NCBI RefSeq assembly: GCF_014651055.1
Contig: NZ_BMWD01000006.1
Coordinates: forward strand, 300,816-364,815
DNA from: Streptomyces fructofermentans
GTDB lineage: Bacteria > Actinomycetota > Actinomycetes > Streptomycetales > Streptomycetaceae
Reading direction: 5' to 3'
Length of the DNA: 64,000 bases
Made by a program: the position numbers and the translations under genes. Below are positions 1-11,051 of the stretch, in pieces (within the stretch, counting starts at the first letter, position 1; every line of letters begins with the position of its first letter). The notes beneath the pieces were generated by a model. That model saw nothing but the letters and a program-made list of their open reading frames with translations, was not told the DNA's origin and did not search any database.

Positions 1-90
1 CTTCCGGGGACGCGCGCCACCACGGGCCGGGAACGACCCTTGGTCGATACGATGCCGACGCACCGATCATCCAGTGTGAGGAGGCCGCGC

Positions 91-444
91 ATGGCAGGGG
101 AACCGCAGGACGACTGTCTGTTCTGCAAGATCGTCGGCGGGAGGATTCCGGCGACCGTCGTCCGCGAGACCGCGACGACCGTCGCGTTCCGGGACATCAA
201 CCCGCAGGCGCCGAGCCACGTCCTGGTGATCCCGAAGGTCCACCACCCGGACGCGGCCTCCCTGGCTGCCGCCGAACCGGCGATCCTCGCCGACGTGGTG
301 CGCGAGACCGGCGAGGTCGCCTCCGACGAGCAGCTCGACAGCTACCGCGTCGTCTTCAACACCGGCAGCGGCGCGGGCCAGACCGTCTTCCACGCGCACG
401 CCCACGTGCTCGGCGGACGCGGTATGCAGTGGCCGCCCGGATAG
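91..444 (+). CDS. HIT family (histidine triad) hydrolase
   Basis: A 117-residue histidine-triad protein. HIT proteins hydrolyse nucleoside phosphoramidates and related nucleotides in the cytoplasm. The N-terminal DDCLFCKIV and the C-terminal triad FHAHAHVLGG are both present; the triad histidines are the catalytic and phosphate-binding residues. Length is normal for an Hint-type protein. The ATG at 91 is chosen because GAGGAGG at 78-84 sits 6 nt before it; an upstream ATG at 40 in the same frame has no ribosome site and would add a low-complexity tail. The next gene, RNase Z, follows after 35 nt on the same strand, so the two may be co-transcribed. The family is certain, the physiological substrate unknown. 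Confidence 0.93.
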   Translation: MAGEPQDDCLFCKIVGGRIPATVVRETATTVAFRDINPQAPSHVLVIPKVHHPDAASLAAAEPAILADVVRETGEVASDEQLDSYRVVFNTGSGAGQTVFHAHAHVLGGRGMQWPPG

Positions 445-479
445 CCCGGCGGCCGGGGAAGGAACACGGGTAGACCGAC

Positions 480-1385
480 GTGTCCGTACGCGAACTGGTG
501 GTGCTCGGCACGGCCAGCCAGGTGCCGACCAGGCACCGCAACCACAACGGCTATCTGCTGCGCTGGGACGGCGAGGGCATCCTCTTCGACCCCGGCGAGG
601 GGACCCAGCGGCAGATGCTGCGCGCCGGGGTCGCGGCGCACGACCTGCACCGGATCTGCGTCACGCACTTCCACGGCGACCACTCGCTCGGCCTCGCGGG
701 CGTGATCCAGCGGATCAACCTCGACCGGGTGCCGCACGAGATCACCGCGCACTACCCGGAATCGGGACGGCAGTTCTTCGACCGGCTGCGGTACGCGACC
801 GCCTACCGCGAGACGGTCCCGCTCACCGAGGCCCCGGTCAGCGCCGACGGCGTCCTCGCGACCACGAAGGCGTACGTGCTCGAAGCCCGCAAGCTCTCCC
901 ACCCCGTCGAGTCGTACGGCTACCGGCTGGTCGAGCCCGACGGGCTGAGGATGCTGCCGGAGCGGCTCGCCGCGCACGGGATCACGGGCGCGGACGTGGG
1001 CCTGATCCAGCGTGAGGGCGCGCTGGGGGACGTCGCGCTCGCCGACGTCAGCGAGGTGCGGCGCGGGCAGAGGTTCGCGTTCGTCATGGACACGCGGCTG
1101 TGCGACGGGGTGTACGCGCTGGCCGACGGGTGCGACATGCTCGTCGTCGAGTCGACCTTCCTGGACGAGGACGTGAGGCTCGCCGCCGACCACGGCCACC
1201 TCACGGCGGGCCAGGCCGGGGCGGTGGCGCGGGACGCGGGCGTACGGCATCTCGTGCTCACGCACTTCAGCCAGCGGTACTCGGAACCCGACGAGTTCGA
1301 GCGGCAGGCGCGGGCCGCCGGTTTCGAGGGCGAGCTGACGGTGGCGCACGACCTGCTGAGGGTGCCGCTGCCGAAGCGGCGGTGA
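480..1385 (+). CDS. rnz: Ribonuclease Z (metallo-beta-lactamase fold)
   Basis: A 301-residue metallo-beta-lactamase-fold protein of the tRNase Z type, expected to cut the 3' trailer from tRNA precursors in the cytoplasm. The zinc motif THFHGDH lies at residues 62-68 (H63, H65, D67, H68), after a typical N-terminal [12 protein letters not shown] segment. Further metal ligands are in VMDTRLC near residue 203 and LTHFSQRY near residue 261. Length matches the bacterial short form. Translation starts at GTG 480; no strong ribosome site precedes it, so translation may depend on the HIT gene upstream. Some actinobacterial proteins of this group are annotated only as MBL-fold hydrolases, but the HFHGDH and HFSQRY pair favours RNase Z. 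Confidence 0.88.
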   Translation: MSVRELVVLGTASQVPTRHRNHNGYLLRWDGEGILFDPGEGTQRQMLRAGVAAHDLHRICVTHFHGDHSLGLAGVIQRINLDRVPHEITAHYPESGRQFFDRLRYATAYRETVPLTEAPVSADGVLATTKAYVLEARKLSHPVESYGYRLVEPDGLRMLPERLAAHGITGADVGLIQREGALGDVALADVSEVRRGQRFAFVMDTRLCDGVYALADGCDMLVVESTFLDEDVRLAADHGHLTAGQAGAVARDAGVRHLVLTHFSQRYSEPDEFERQARAAGFEGELTVAHDLLRVPLPKRR

Positions 1386-1461
1386 CCGCGGCGGCCCGCG
1401 GCGGCCCGGGGCGGCCCGGGGCGGCGGTGAGGGCCACCGGTCCCGAGGGGGCGGAAGGTGT

Positions 1462-1507
<46 letters not shown>

Positions 1508-1555
1508 GACAGGTCTGCCGTCCGCACCCTTTTCGATACTTGGGGTGAACGGTCG

Positions 1556-1561
1556 TACGAT
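1556..1561 (+). promoter_or_regulatory. -10 box of a probable leaderless promoter for the deaminase gene
   Basis: TACGAT ends 6 nt before the ATG at 1568 and no Shine-Dalgarno sequence precedes that ATG. This is the usual arrangement of leaderless Streptomyces genes, in which transcription starts at or near the start codon. The -35 region is not convincing. Confidence 0.5.
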
Positions 1562-1567
1562 GCTTCG

Positions 1568-2560
1568 ATGTCCATCCCGAAAGCTGAACTGCACCTCCAC
1601 ATCGAAGGCACCCTGGAGCCCGAGCTGGCCTTCGAGCTGGCCGCGCGCAACGGTGTCGCGCTGCCCTACGCGGACACCGGGGAACTGCGCGCGGCGTACC
1701 TCTTCGAGGACCTCCAGTCGTTCCTGGACCTGTACTACGGGCTGATGGCCGTGCTGCGCACGGAGGAGGACTTCGAGGACCTCGCCGAGGCCTATCTCGC
1801 TCGGGCCGCCGCGCAGGGCGTGCGGCACGCGGAGATCTTCTTCGATCCGCAGGCGCACCTTGCGCGCGGCGTCGGGATCGGGACGGTCGTCGAGGGGCTC
1901 GGCCGGGCGCTCGACCGCAGCGAGTCCGCGCACGGGATCTCCACCGGGCTGATCATGTGCTTCCTGCGCGACGAGTCCGCCGAGTCCGCGATGAGCACGC
2001 TGGAGGCGGCGAGGCCGTACCTCGACCGGATCGTGGGCGTCGGCCTGGACTCCGCCGAGGTCGGGAACCCGCCGGCCGGGTTCCGCGAGGTGTACGAGGC
2101 CGCCGCCGCCCTCGGACTGCGCAGGGTCGCCCACGCGGGCGAGGAGGGGCCGCCCGAGTACATCACCGAGGCGCTGGACGTGCTCGGCGTCGAGCGCGTC
2201 GACCACGGACTCCGGTGCATGGAGGACCCCGAACTGGTGGCGCGGCTCGTCCGGGACCGCGTGCCGCTGACGCTGTGCCCCCTGTCCAACGTGCGGCTGC
2301 GTGCCGTCGACGCGCTGGAGGAGCATCCGCTGCCCGCGATGCTCGACGCCGGGCTGCTGTGCACGGTCAACTCCGACGACCCCGCGTACTTCGGCGGGTA
2401 CGCGGGGGACAACTTCCGTGCCGTGCGCCAGGCGCTCGGACTCTCCCCCGAGCGCCTGCGGGACCTGGCCCGGAACTCCTTCGTCGCCTCCTTCCTGGAG
2501 CACGACGAGGAGCGGCGGGCCCGGTACATCGCCGAGGTGGAGGCCTACGAGTTCGAGTAG
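1568..2560 (+). CDS. Adenine deaminase-like protein (adenosine/adenine deaminase superfamily)
   Basis: A 330-residue amidohydrolase of the adenosine deaminase superfamily. Zinc ligands HLH are at 9-11, the general acid region HAGEE at 189-193, a conserved histidine at 213 and SDDPAYF at 269-275. The combination HIEGTLEPEL, the FEDLQSFLDLYY block and GLDSAEVGNPP matches bacterial and fungal adenine deaminases of the ADA fold better than classical adenosine deaminases, so adenine to hypoxanthine is the likelier reaction in purine salvage. The ATG at 1568 is preceded by a -10 box with no room for a leader. It stands alone between rnz and a convergent MFS gene. Adenosine as substrate cannot be excluded. 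Confidence 0.85.
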   Translation: MSIPKAELHLHIEGTLEPELAFELAARNGVALPYADTGELRAAYLFEDLQSFLDLYYGLMAVLRTEEDFEDLAEAYLARAAAQGVRHAEIFFDPQAHLARGVGIGTVVEGLGRALDRSESAHGISTGLIMCFLRDESAESAMSTLEAARPYLDRIVGVGLDSAEVGNPPAGFREVYEAAAALGLRRVAHAGEEGPPEYITEALDVLGVERVDHGLRCMEDPELVARLVRDRVPLTLCPLSNVRLRAVDALEEHPLPAMLDAGLLCTVNSDDPAYFGGYAGDNFRAVRQALGLSPERLRDLARNSFVASFLEHDEERRARYIAEVEAYEFE

Positions 2561-2684
2561 GGGCACCGGTCGCGGGCCCCGGGCGGGTCCGTACGGCGCC
2601 GTCCGTTCCGGGGCGCCGGCCGAGTGGGCGGTCTCGGGGGCCGGTACCGGTGGGGCGGTCGGGGCGGTCTAGGGAGAGGTGGTC

Positions 2685-3977
2685 TCAGAGGGGCGGCGCG
2701 GCCGGCGCGGCGGCCGCGTGCACCGGACCGGCCGCGCCGAACTCCCGGCGGGCGGGGAGCGCGTGGTCGACCGTGATCTCCACGACCGGCTGCCCGGCGC
2801 CGCCCGCGCGCAGCACCGTGCTCGGACGCGGCGGTCGCCCGGCGGTGCGCAGGGCGACCGCCGCGAGGGCCGGGGCCAGCAGGAGCAGGGCGCCGCCGAG
2901 GACCAGGCCCATCGCCGGGTAGCCGGCCGCCGCGGAGAGCAGACTGCCGGTCAGCGGGCCGCAGGCCGTGCCGAGCGAGGACGCCGAGCCCACCAGGACC
3001 GCCCAGCGGCCGCGCGGGTCCAGGGACGCGGCGAGGCCGATGAGGTACGACAGGACCACCGGGTAGAGGGCGTTCCAGGCGATCTCGCCCGCCGCGAAGG
3101 ACGCCAGGCCGTCGGCGCTCGCGCTCGCCGCGATGCAGCCCGCGATCAGGGCGGTGCCGGCACCGATGGGGAGCGCCCCGCCGAGCCTGGAGCCGAGAGC
3201 GCCCGCGCCGAGGACGCCCAGCAGGCCCGCGCCGAGGGCCGCCGCGAAGACCATGCCGACCGTCGCCTCGGTGAGACCGGCCTGCCGGGTGCCTATGTGG
3301 CTGCTGACGCCCCACAGCGAGTTCTGGGCCAGGGACCAGCAGAGCATCGCGGCGGCCAGGACCAGCCCGGCCCGGCGGTGCGGGAGGCGCGCCCGGGCGG
3401 CGGGGGCGCCGTCGTCCGGGGTGCTCGCCGCGGGGCTGCCGGGGCCCGCCAGCCGGGTCGTCGCGGGCCACACCAGCGCGGCGGTCAGGGCGGTCGCGCC
3501 GAGGGGGAGGCCGTGGCCCGGACCCAGGTGCGGAACCGTGAGGTAGACGGCTCCCGCCAGGGCGGAGACACCGAGCAGGCCCAGGGTGGAGACGCGGTGC
3601 GGATCGCGGTGGGAGGCGATGCCCGCCGCGGCGACCGCGGTCGACGTGCCGGAGCCGAGACCGCCGACGAGGGCGCAGGCGACGACGACGGGCACGCTGG
3701 TCGACAGCGCGGCGGCCCCGTAGCCCGCCACGGCGAGGAGCAGCCCCGCGCGGGCCAGTCGGCGGGGGCCCAGTCGCTGCACCCGGGAGGCGAGGGCGAA
3801 GCCCGCCGCGGCCGAACAGAGGAGCAGGGCGCTGCCGACGACGCCGGCCTGGGTGGCGGAGATCGGCAGGGCCGCGTCGAGCCTGCCGACGGTGGTGGGC
3901 AGCAGGTACGGGGCCAGGTATCCCGCCGTGAAAAGGGCGACGAGGGGCCAGGGCGGGGCGGTGGTGCGGGCGGACAC
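2685..3977 (-). CDS. MFS transporter
   Basis: About 430 residues with roughly twelve hydrophobic segments and a central basic loop, typical of a major facilitator. The N-terminal half contains the TM1 segment LVALFTAGYLAPYLL and the basic RVQRLGPRR loop between TM2 and TM3; the C-terminal half has the repeated GxLxG-rich helices. The substrate cannot be read from sequence. The start is uncertain: GTG at 3977 has only a weak GGGAAC upstream, and the frame stays open to 4403, but the upstream part is low-complexity arginine/proline and is probably not translated. The gene is divergent from the PfkB kinase and convergent with the deaminase, whose stop is about 125 bp away. Confidence 0.8.
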   Translation of the reverse strand: MSARTTAPPWPLVALFTAGYLAPYLLPTTVGRLDAALPISATQAGVVGSALLLCSAAAGFALASRVQRLGPRRLARAGLLLAVAGYGAAALSTSVPVVVACALVGGLGSGTSTAVAAAGIASHRDPHRVSTLGLLGVSALAGAVYLTVPHLGPGHGLPLGATALTAALVWPATTRLAGPGSPAASTPDDGAPAARARLPHRRAGLVLAAAMLCWSLAQNSLWGVSSHIGTRQAGLTEATVGMVFAAALGAGLLGVLGAGALGSRLGGALPIGAGTALIAGCIAASASADGLASFAAGEIAWNALYPVVLSYLIGLAASLDPRGRWAVLVGSASSLGTACGPLTGSLLSAAAGYPAMGLVLGGALLLLAPALAAVALRTAGRPPRPSTVLRAGGAGQPVVEITVDHALPARREFGAAGPVHAAAAPAAPPL

Positions 3978-4404
3978 GGGCGTTCCCAGGGCGTGCGGAC
4001 GGACAGGGCGGCTCGGGGGAGGGAGTTGGTGCGGCCGTCGACGGACAGGGACGCGCGGGCAATTTGTATCAAGCGGCCGGGCACGGCGTGAGAGGCGCAG
4101 GGTGTGATCCCGGGCACGTTTTGTTTGCGCGGGACGGCTGGGGGTAACCACGGTCTTTCCGCTGGTGGGAGCGTGGGCGGGGCCGCCCGCCGGTGGGGGC
4201 GCGGCGGCTCCCGGCGGACGCGGGGGCGCCCCGGGACGGCCGCGGCGCGCCACGGGCCCCGGCAAGGACGCGGGGCGGCCGAGCGGCGGGCGCCGCGCCC
4301 CCGTGGGGCGTACGTGTCGGGGAGGGCCCGGCGTGACGCTCCCCGTCCCGCGGAGTGTTTGGTGCACACTGGCCTGAATCCGCACCACCGCAGGGGAGCG
4401 CACC
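3978..4404. other. Intergenic region between divergent MFS and PfkB genes
   Basis: About 430 bp between two divergent genes. It includes a short AT-richer patch near 4060-4075 and 4115-4135 that could hold a promoter for the MFS gene (ATACAAAT on the minus strand at about 4064-4071). The remainder is GC-rich. No clear operator, RNA or small gene was recognised. Confidence 0.4.
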
Positions 4405-5514
4405 GTGACCGCGTCCGACGGAGAGGGGCCGGGGCGACAGGCCCGGTTCGACCCGCTCGCCGCGCTGCGCGGCCCCGGCGACCCGCCCTGGGACGTCTAC
4501 CTGACCGGCACGGTCTTCCTGGACATCATCTTCACCGGCCTGGACTCCGCGCCCGTGCGCGGCACCGAGTCCTGGGCCCGGGGCATGGGGTCGAGCCCCG
4601 GCGGCGTCGCCAACATGGCCACCGCCCTGGCCCGGCTGGGGCTGAGGACCTCGCTCGCCGCCGCCTTCGGGGACGACCACTACGGGGAGTACTGCTGGGA
4701 CGCCCTGGAGCAGGGCGAGCACATCGACCTCTCGACCTCGCGCACCGTGCCCGGCTGGCACTCCCCGGTCACCGTCTCGATGGCGTACGAGGGGGAGCGC
4801 ACGATGGTCAGCCACGGGCACGAGCCGCCGCCCGAGGGGACGGCGCCCGACTGCCCGCCCGGCGCCCGGGCCGCCGTCGCCTCGCTGACCCCCGGCGTCC
4901 GGGCGCCGTGGATCGCCGAGGCCGCCGGCCGGGGGACCCGGATCTTCGCCGACGTCGGCTGGGACGACACCGGCCGCTGGGACCTCGCGGGACTGCCCGA
5001 CCTGGCGCACTGCGAGGCGTTCCTGCCGAACGCGCAGGAGGCCATGCGGTACACCGGGGCCTCGTGCCCCAGGGCGGCGGCCCACGCGCTCACGGACCAC
5101 GTGCCGCTCGCCGTCGTCACGCTCGGTGCCGAGGGCGCGTACGCCGTCGACGGCCGGACCGGCGAGACCGCCGAGGTTCCGGCCATCGAGGTCGAGGCCC
5201 TGGACCCGACCGGCGCGGGTGACGTCTTCGTCGCCGGATTCGTCACCGGCACCCTGGCCGGCTGGCCGCTCGCCGACCGGCTGGCCTTCGGCGGCCTCAC
5301 GGCCGCGCTGTCCGTCCAGGACTTCGGCGGCTCCCTGTCGGCCCCCGGATGGTCGGAGATCGCCGCGTGGTGGCGGCGCGTGCAGTCCTACGACGACCAG
5401 GACCCGGCGGCGCTCGGCCGGTACGCCTTCCTGGACGGCCTGCTGCCGCGCACGACCCGGGCGTGGCCCCTGCGGCGCGCGGTGCCCACGATCGGCTTCC
5501 GGCGTTCCGCGTGA
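4405..5514 (+). CDS. PfkB-family carbohydrate kinase
   Basis: A 369-residue ribokinase/PfkB-type sugar kinase that should transfer the ATP gamma-phosphate to a sugar or nucleoside. The PfkB signature DPTGAGDVF is intact with the catalytic aspartate at residue 273; the substrate-side GGVANMATALARLG is near residues 66-79. The C-terminal about 60 residues extend beyond the minimal fold. It begins at GTG 4405 after CAGGGGAG. It is not in an obvious sugar operon: upstream is a divergent MFS transporter, downstream the phoH operon. The divergent MFS could deliver the substrate, but that is inference. The exact sugar is unknown. Confidence 0.87.
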   Translation: MTASDGEGPGRQARFDPLAALRGPGDPPWDVYLTGTVFLDIIFTGLDSAPVRGTESWARGMGSSPGGVANMATALARLGLRTSLAAAFGDDHYGEYCWDALEQGEHIDLSTSRTVPGWHSPVTVSMAYEGERTMVSHGHEPPPEGTAPDCPPGARAAVASLTPGVRAPWIAEAAGRGTRIFADVGWDDTGRWDLAGLPDLAHCEAFLPNAQEAMRYTGASCPRAAAHALTDHVPLAVVTLGAEGAYAVDGRTGETAEVPAIEVEALDPTGAGDVFVAGFVTGTLAGWPLADRLAFGGLTAALSVQDFGGSLSAPGWSEIAAWWRRVQSYDDQDPAALGRYAFLDGLLPRTTRAWPLRRAVPTIGFRRSA

Positions 5515-5641
5515 GGCGAGAGGTGCCCCGGAAAACTCCCTCGGCGTTGTCGGTCCCCCGTCGTACTCTTGTATGCACAGCGCCGCCGTACTGGCAAGCG
5601 TGCCTCACCGAGGAGGATGAGCAGGCCTTCAGAGCCGGCCC

Positions 5642-6700
<1,059 letters not shown>

Positions 6701-6712
6701 ACCAGCGCGACC

Positions 6713-7210
6713 ATGTCGATCGACGTCAACAACGAGTCCGGAACCGAGGTCGACGAGCAGGCGATCCTCGACATCGCCCGCTACGCCCTCGCGAGGATGC
6801 GCATCCACCCGCTCTCCGAGCTCTCGGTGATCGTCGTGGACGCCGACGCCATGGAGCAGCTGCACATCCAGTGGATGGACCTGCCGGGTCCGACCGATGT
6901 CATGTCGTTCCCGATGGACGAGCTGCGGCCCCCGTCGAAGGACGACGAGGAGCCGCCGCAGGGGCTGCTCGGCGACATCGTGCTGTGCCCGGAGGTCGCC
7001 GAGCGGCAGGGCCGGGAGGCCCCGACGCAGCACTCCATGGACGAGGAGCTCCAGCTCCTCACCGTCCACGGGGTGCTGCACCTGCTGGGCTACGACCACG
7101 AGGAGCCCGACGAGAAGGCCGAGATGTTCGGCCTCCAGGCGGCCATCGTGGACGGCTGGCGCACGGAGAAGGGCCATACCGGCCCGTCCCCGGCCCCGAC
7201 CGTCTCATGA
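6713..7210 (+). CDS. ybeY: Endoribonuclease YbeY (rRNA maturation factor)
   Basis: A 165-residue zinc-dependent single-strand endoribonuclease used in 16S rRNA 3'-end maturation and ribosome quality control. The metal motif H-x3-H-x5-H is complete: H119, H123, H129 in [23 protein letters not shown] at 61-70 is the other family hallmark. Length is normal. It starts 12 nt after phoH, and its stop overlaps the ATG of the next gene by 4 nt (ATGA), so translation of the phoH-ybeY-CBS protein-YjbR genes is coupled. Confidence 0.96.
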   Translation: MSIDVNNESGTEVDEQAILDIARYALARMRIHPLSELSVIVVDADAMEQLHIQWMDLPGPTDVMSFPMDELRPPSKDDEEPPQGLLGDIVLCPEVAERQGREAPTQHSMDEELQLLTVHGVLHLLGYDHEEPDEKAEMFGLQAAIVDGWRTEKGHTGPSPAPTVS

Positions 7211-8511
7211 GCCCCCAACTCGTCACGGGCGCGGTCGCCCTGGTCGTCGTCGCCTGGCTCGCCGCGTGCGCGGAGGCCGGGCTGGCGCGTGTCTCCAGCT
7301 TCCGGGCCGAGGAGGCCGTACGGTCCGGCCGGCGCGGCAGCGCCAAGCTCGCCCAGGTCGCCGCCGACCCGACCCGCTACCTGAACGTGGCGCTGCTGGT
7401 CCGGATCACCTGCGAGATGGCGTCCGCGGCGCTGGTCACCTACGCCTGCCTCCAGGAGTTCACCGAGACGTGGGAGGCGCTCGCCGTCGCCCTCGGCGTC
7501 ATGGTGCTCGTCTCGTACGTCGCCGTCGGGGTGTCCCCGCGCACCATCGGCCGTCAGCACCCCCTGAACACGGCCACCGCCGCCGCGTACGTGCTGCTCC
7601 CGCTGGCCCGGGTGATGGGCCCGATCCCGCCGCTGCTGATCCTCATCGGCAACGCCCTGACGCCCGGCAAGGGCTTCCGGCGCGGCCCGTTCGCCTCCGA
7701 GGCCGAGCTGCGGGCCATGGTCGACCTGGCCGAGAAGGAGTCCCTGATCGAGGACGAGGAGCGCCGCATGGTGCACTCCGTCTTCGAGCTGGGCGACACC
7801 CTCGTGCGCGAGGTCATGGTCCCGAGGACGGACCTCGTCGTCATCGAGCGGTACAAGACCATCCGCCAGGCGCTGACCCTCGCCCTGCGGTCGGGCTTCT
7901 CGCGCGTCCCGGTCACCGGGGAGAACGAGGACGACATCGTCGGGATCGTGTACCTGAAGGACCTCGCCCGCAAGACGCACATCAGCCGGGACGCCGAGAG
8001 CGAGCTGGTGTCGACGGCGATGCGCCCGGCGGCCTTCGTCCCCGACACGAAGAACGCCGGCGACCTGCTGCGCGAGATGCAGCAGGACCGCAACCACGTG
8101 GCCGTCGTCATCGACGAGTACGGCGGCACGGCCGGGATCGTCACCATCGAGGACATCCTGGAGGAGATCGTCGGCGAGATCACCGACGAGTACGACCGCG
8201 AGCTGCCGCCCGTCGAGGACCTCGGCGACGACCGCTACCGGGTGACCGCGCGCCTGGACATCGGCGACCTCGGCGAGCTGTACGGCTTCGAGGCGTACGA
8301 CGACGAGGACGTGGAGACCGTGGGCGGGCTGCTCGCGAAGGCGCTCGGGAGGGTACCGATCGCGGGGGCGTCGTCGGTCGTCGAGCTGCCCGACCGCCGT
8401 GAGCTGCGGCTGACGGCCGAGGCGGCCGCGGGCCGCCGGAACAAGATCGTCACGGTGCTGGTGGAGCCCGTGGGTCCGGCCGGGCCTCCCGAGGAGGAGA
8501 AGCCGGAATGA
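7207..8511 (+). CDS. Hemolysin/CorC-like membrane protein with CNNM (DUF21), CBS pair and CorC/HlyC domains
   Basis: A 434-residue membrane protein. The N-terminal about 130 residues form the CNNM/DUF21 domain with three or four hydrophobic segments; a Bateman CBS pair follows (about 170-310, [11 protein letters not shown] and AAFVPDTKN blocks); a C-terminal CorC/HlyC domain (about 330-415) contains [12 protein letters not shown]. Family members are linked to magnesium, cobalt or sodium transport despite the hemolysin name. Its ATG overlaps the ybeY stop (ATGA) and its own TGA overlaps the ATG of the YjbR gene in the same way, giving a tight operon. The position after ybeY is widely conserved in bacteria. 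Confidence 0.93.
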   Translation: MSPQLVTGAVALVVVAWLAACAEAGLARVSSFRAEEAVRSGRRGSAKLAQVAADPTRYLNVALLVRITCEMASAALVTYACLQEFTETWEALAVALGVMVLVSYVAVGVSPRTIGRQHPLNTATAAAYVLLPLARVMGPIPPLLILIGNALTPGKGFRRGPFASEAELRAMVDLAEKESLIEDEERRMVHSVFELGDTLVREVMVPRTDLVVIERYKTIRQALTLALRSGFSRVPVTGENEDDIVGIVYLKDLARKTHISRDAESELVSTAMRPAAFVPDTKNAGDLLREMQQDRNHVAVVIDEYGGTAGIVTIEDILEEIVGEITDEYDRELPPVEDLGDDRYRVTARLDIGDLGELYGFEAYDDEDVETVGGLLAKALGRVPIAGASSVVELPDRRELRLTAEAAAGRRNKIVTVLVEPVGPAGPPEEEKPE

Positions 8512-8867
8512 CCCCGCGGGAACTGCGCGCGCTGTGCCTGTCCTTCAACGCGGCCGTCGAGGAGTTCCCCTTCACACCGCGGACCTCGGTCTTCAAGGTG
8601 CTCGGCAGGATGTTCGCGCTGGCCGACCTGGACGCCCGCCCGCTCACGGCCAACCTGAAGTGCGACCCCGAGGACGCCGTGCGGCTGCGGGGCGAGTACG
8701 AGGGCCTGGTCATCCCCGGCTACCACATGAACAAGCGGCACTGGAACACGGTGACGGTGGACGGCGGGCTGCCGGACGGCCTGGTCCGGGAGCTGGTCGA
8801 GGACTCGTACGACCTGGTGGTGGCCGGGCTCCCGAGGGCCGAGCGGCTGAGGCTCGACCGGCCCTGA
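8508..8867 (+). CDS. MmcQ/YjbR family protein
   Basis: A 119-residue CyaY-like-fold protein of the MmcQ/YjbR family. Recognisable features are the N-terminal [13 protein letters not shown], the core strand VFKVLGRMFAL, the LKCDPEDAVRLR turn and the NKRHWNTVTVDG segment. Members are often called DNA-binding proteins, but a biochemical role is not established. It is the last gene of the phoH-ybeY operon by a 4-nt ATGA overlap. The following gene is 162 bp away and appears to have its own promoter. Confidence 0.88.
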   Translation: MTPRELRALCLSFNAAVEEFPFTPRTSVFKVLGRMFALADLDARPLTANLKCDPEDAVRLRGEYEGLVIPGYHMNKRHWNTVTVDGGLPDGLVRELVEDSYDLVVAGLPRAERLRLDRP

Positions 8868-9017
8868 CCCCGGCCGGGTGCCGTCCCCTGCGCCTCCGGG
8901 CCCGCCCCTCCGCTTCCGGGCCGTCCCTCACCAGCGGTCCTGTCCCTCGCCGGCGGTCCCGGAGCCCGGGTTCCGGGACCGCCGCGGACCGCCGGGCGGA
9001 CCGGCGGCGGGGCTTCG

Positions 9018-9023
9018 TATGCT
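9018..9023 (+). promoter_or_regulatory. -10 box of a probable leaderless promoter
   Basis: TATGCT ends 6 nt before the ATG at 9030; there is no ribosome site. The layout predicts a leaderless transcript for the deaminase-like gene that follows, separate from the upstream operon. Confidence 0.5.
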
Positions 9024-9029
9024 CTGGGC

Positions 9030-9383
9030 ATGACCGACAGCAGCGCGCTCGACCCCGAGGACCGCAAGATCGTCACCCTGGCCCGTTCCGCACGGGCCCG
9101 CAACGGTGTGCCCGAGGGCGCCGCCGTACGCGACGAGACCGGCCGCACCTATGTCGCCGGCACCGTGGAGCTGCCGTCCCTGCGGCTCAGCGCGCTGCGG
9201 ACCGCCGTGGCCATGGCCGTGGCCTCCGGCGCGAAGTCGCTGGAGGCGGCGGCCGTGGTGACCGGGGAGTCGGCCGTCTCCGAGGACGACCTCGCGGCCG
9301 TGCGCGACCTCGGCGGTCCGGGCACCCCCGTGCTGGTCGCGGGCCCCGACGGCGTGGTCGGGCGGACGGTCACCACCGGCTGA
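9030..9383 (+). CDS. Cytidine deaminase-like protein lacking the zinc site
   Basis: A 117-residue protein whose strand-helix order (GAAVRDETGRTYVAGTVE, LSALRTAVAMAVASG, AAAVVTG, TPVLVAGPDG) follows the cytidine deaminase fold. The catalytic elements are missing: where active enzymes have C/H-A-E there is S-A-L, and the P-C-x-x-C motif is absent. The protein has no cysteine at all, so it cannot bind catalytic zinc. It is probably a structural or regulatory relative rather than an active deaminase. The frame is intact with normal codon bias, so it is not a pseudogene. It lies between the phoH-ybeY operon and era, both RNA-related, which may hint at its role. Confidence 0.8.
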   Translation: MTDSSALDPEDRKIVTLARSARARNGVPEGAAVRDETGRTYVAGTVELPSLRLSALRTAVAMAVASGAKSLEAAAVVTGESAVSEDDLAAVRDLGGPGTPVLVAGPDGVVGRTVTTG

Positions 9384-9699
9384 ACGGCCCGCCCCGGGAC
9401 CCTGGCGCCCCACCGAACGACTTCGGCCACATCCGCCACCGAGCGGAAGTACCCCTACCGCTTCTCTTGCAATCACCGGCCGCCCGCGCGTCAATGGACG
9501 GCAGTTCTTCCGACGGACCGTCAGATCCGTTGCCCCGCGGCGCGCCGCACACCGTCCGCGGTGTGCCGCGGCGGCCCGCGCGCATCCCCGCACCGTCGCC
9601 GGCGGCCGAGTGCCCCGGCGGCAGGTCCGCGTGCCAGGACGACCATGGGCCCGTCGGCCGTCCCCATCAGGCAATTCCCGCGCAAGGAAAGGGAATCCC
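9384..9699. other. Intergenic region with a possible hairpin
   Basis: About 316 bp between the deaminase-like gene and the secreted protein gene. A GC-rich hairpin (GCACACC / GGTGTGC around 9547-9566) may terminate the upstream transcript. A good ribosome site (AAGGAAAGGGA) closes the region before 9700. No convincing promoter was identified. Confidence 0.4.
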
Positions 9700-10170
9700 A
9701 TGAGAAGCAAGCGATTCGGCATCGGCGCGGCGCTGGCCGCCGGCACCCTCGCCGCCGGGCTGGCCCTCGCCCCCGGCGCCGCGGCCGTGGTGCCCGTGAC
9801 CGCCACGATCACCGCCGATTGCGGCGTCTACGGCGGCGGTACCGCCACGCTCACGGCCACCCAGGACGGCTCGGCCGCCACCGTCACCGTGACCTCCTCG
9901 ATCACCGCCCCGCTCGCCCTCGCGGAGGACTCGATCACCTCCACGCTCACCCTGGTGGCGGCGGGCGGCGGCACGACCGCCTTCACGGGCACCGAGAACC
10001 CGCCCATGGCCACCGGCGACGCCGTCACGGTCGGCCCGCTGAGCGGCACCGTCGCCCCCGGCGACAGCCTGGAGGCCTTCGGCGGCTCCCTGGAGATGGT
10101 GATCTTCGGGCTGACGGTGACCTGTACGGCCGCCGGGCCGCAGGCGCCCGGCCCGTTCGTGTTCGAGTAG
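9700..10170 (+). CDS. Small secreted protein of unknown function
   Basis: A 156-residue protein with a signal peptide (RSKRF, then a hydrophobic run of about 20 residues, cleavage likely after GAAA near residue 29). The mature part is rich in Thr, Ala, Val and Gly, with alternating hydrophobic/polar residues that suggest a beta-sandwich. Two cysteines (about C41 and C142) could form one disulphide joining first and last strands. There is no sorting motif or lipobox, so the product is probably released. The ATG at 9700 has AAGGAAAGGGA just upstream. No family recognised. It is followed by a strong bidirectional terminator. Confidence 0.8.
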   Translation: MRSKRFGIGAALAAGTLAAGLALAPGAAAVVPVTATITADCGVYGGGTATLTATQDGSAATVTVTSSITAPLALAEDSITSTLTLVAAGGGTTAFTGTENPPMATGDAVTVGPLSGTVAPGDSLEAFGGSLEMVIFGLTVTCTAAGPQAPGPFVFE

Positions 10171-10228
10171 CCAATCGCGGCCCGGGGTCCCGGCAGGCCC
10201 CGCGGCCTGGGCGCCACGCGCTCCCGTC

Positions 10229-10265
10229 TGACCGCCCCGCGGGCGCCGCGGCGCCCGCGGGGCGG

Positions 10266-10268
<3 letters not shown>
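10229..10268. terminator. Bidirectional terminator, 40-bp perfect palindrome
   Basis: TGACCGCCCCGCGGGCGCCG is followed directly by its exact reverse complement, giving a 20-bp stem with no spacer. It lies between the convergent secreted-protein gene (stop at 10170) and the PII gene, whose TGA stop (10266-10268) is part of the right arm. There is no T-run, as is common for Streptomyces terminators. Confidence 0.85.
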
Positions 10269-11038
<770 letters not shown>

Positions 11039-11044
11039 GACAAT
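11039..11044 (+). promoter_or_regulatory. -10 box of a probable leaderless promoter for era
   Basis: GACAAT followed by 7 nt and the ATG at 11052. The same spacing and a near-identical box (GAGAAT, 7 nt, ATG) occur in front of the first recO-like start at 28216, and GACAAT stands 6 nt before dusB. This decides the era start at 11052 rather than the ATG at 11043 that overlaps the box. Confidence 0.5.
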
Positions 11045-11051
11045 GGGCGCC

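Noticed and set aside
2545..4062. Long open frames antisense or out of frame to real genes, many over 300 codons
   Set aside because: They are arginine/proline/glycine-rich, lack family motifs and mirror third-position GC bias of the true genes.
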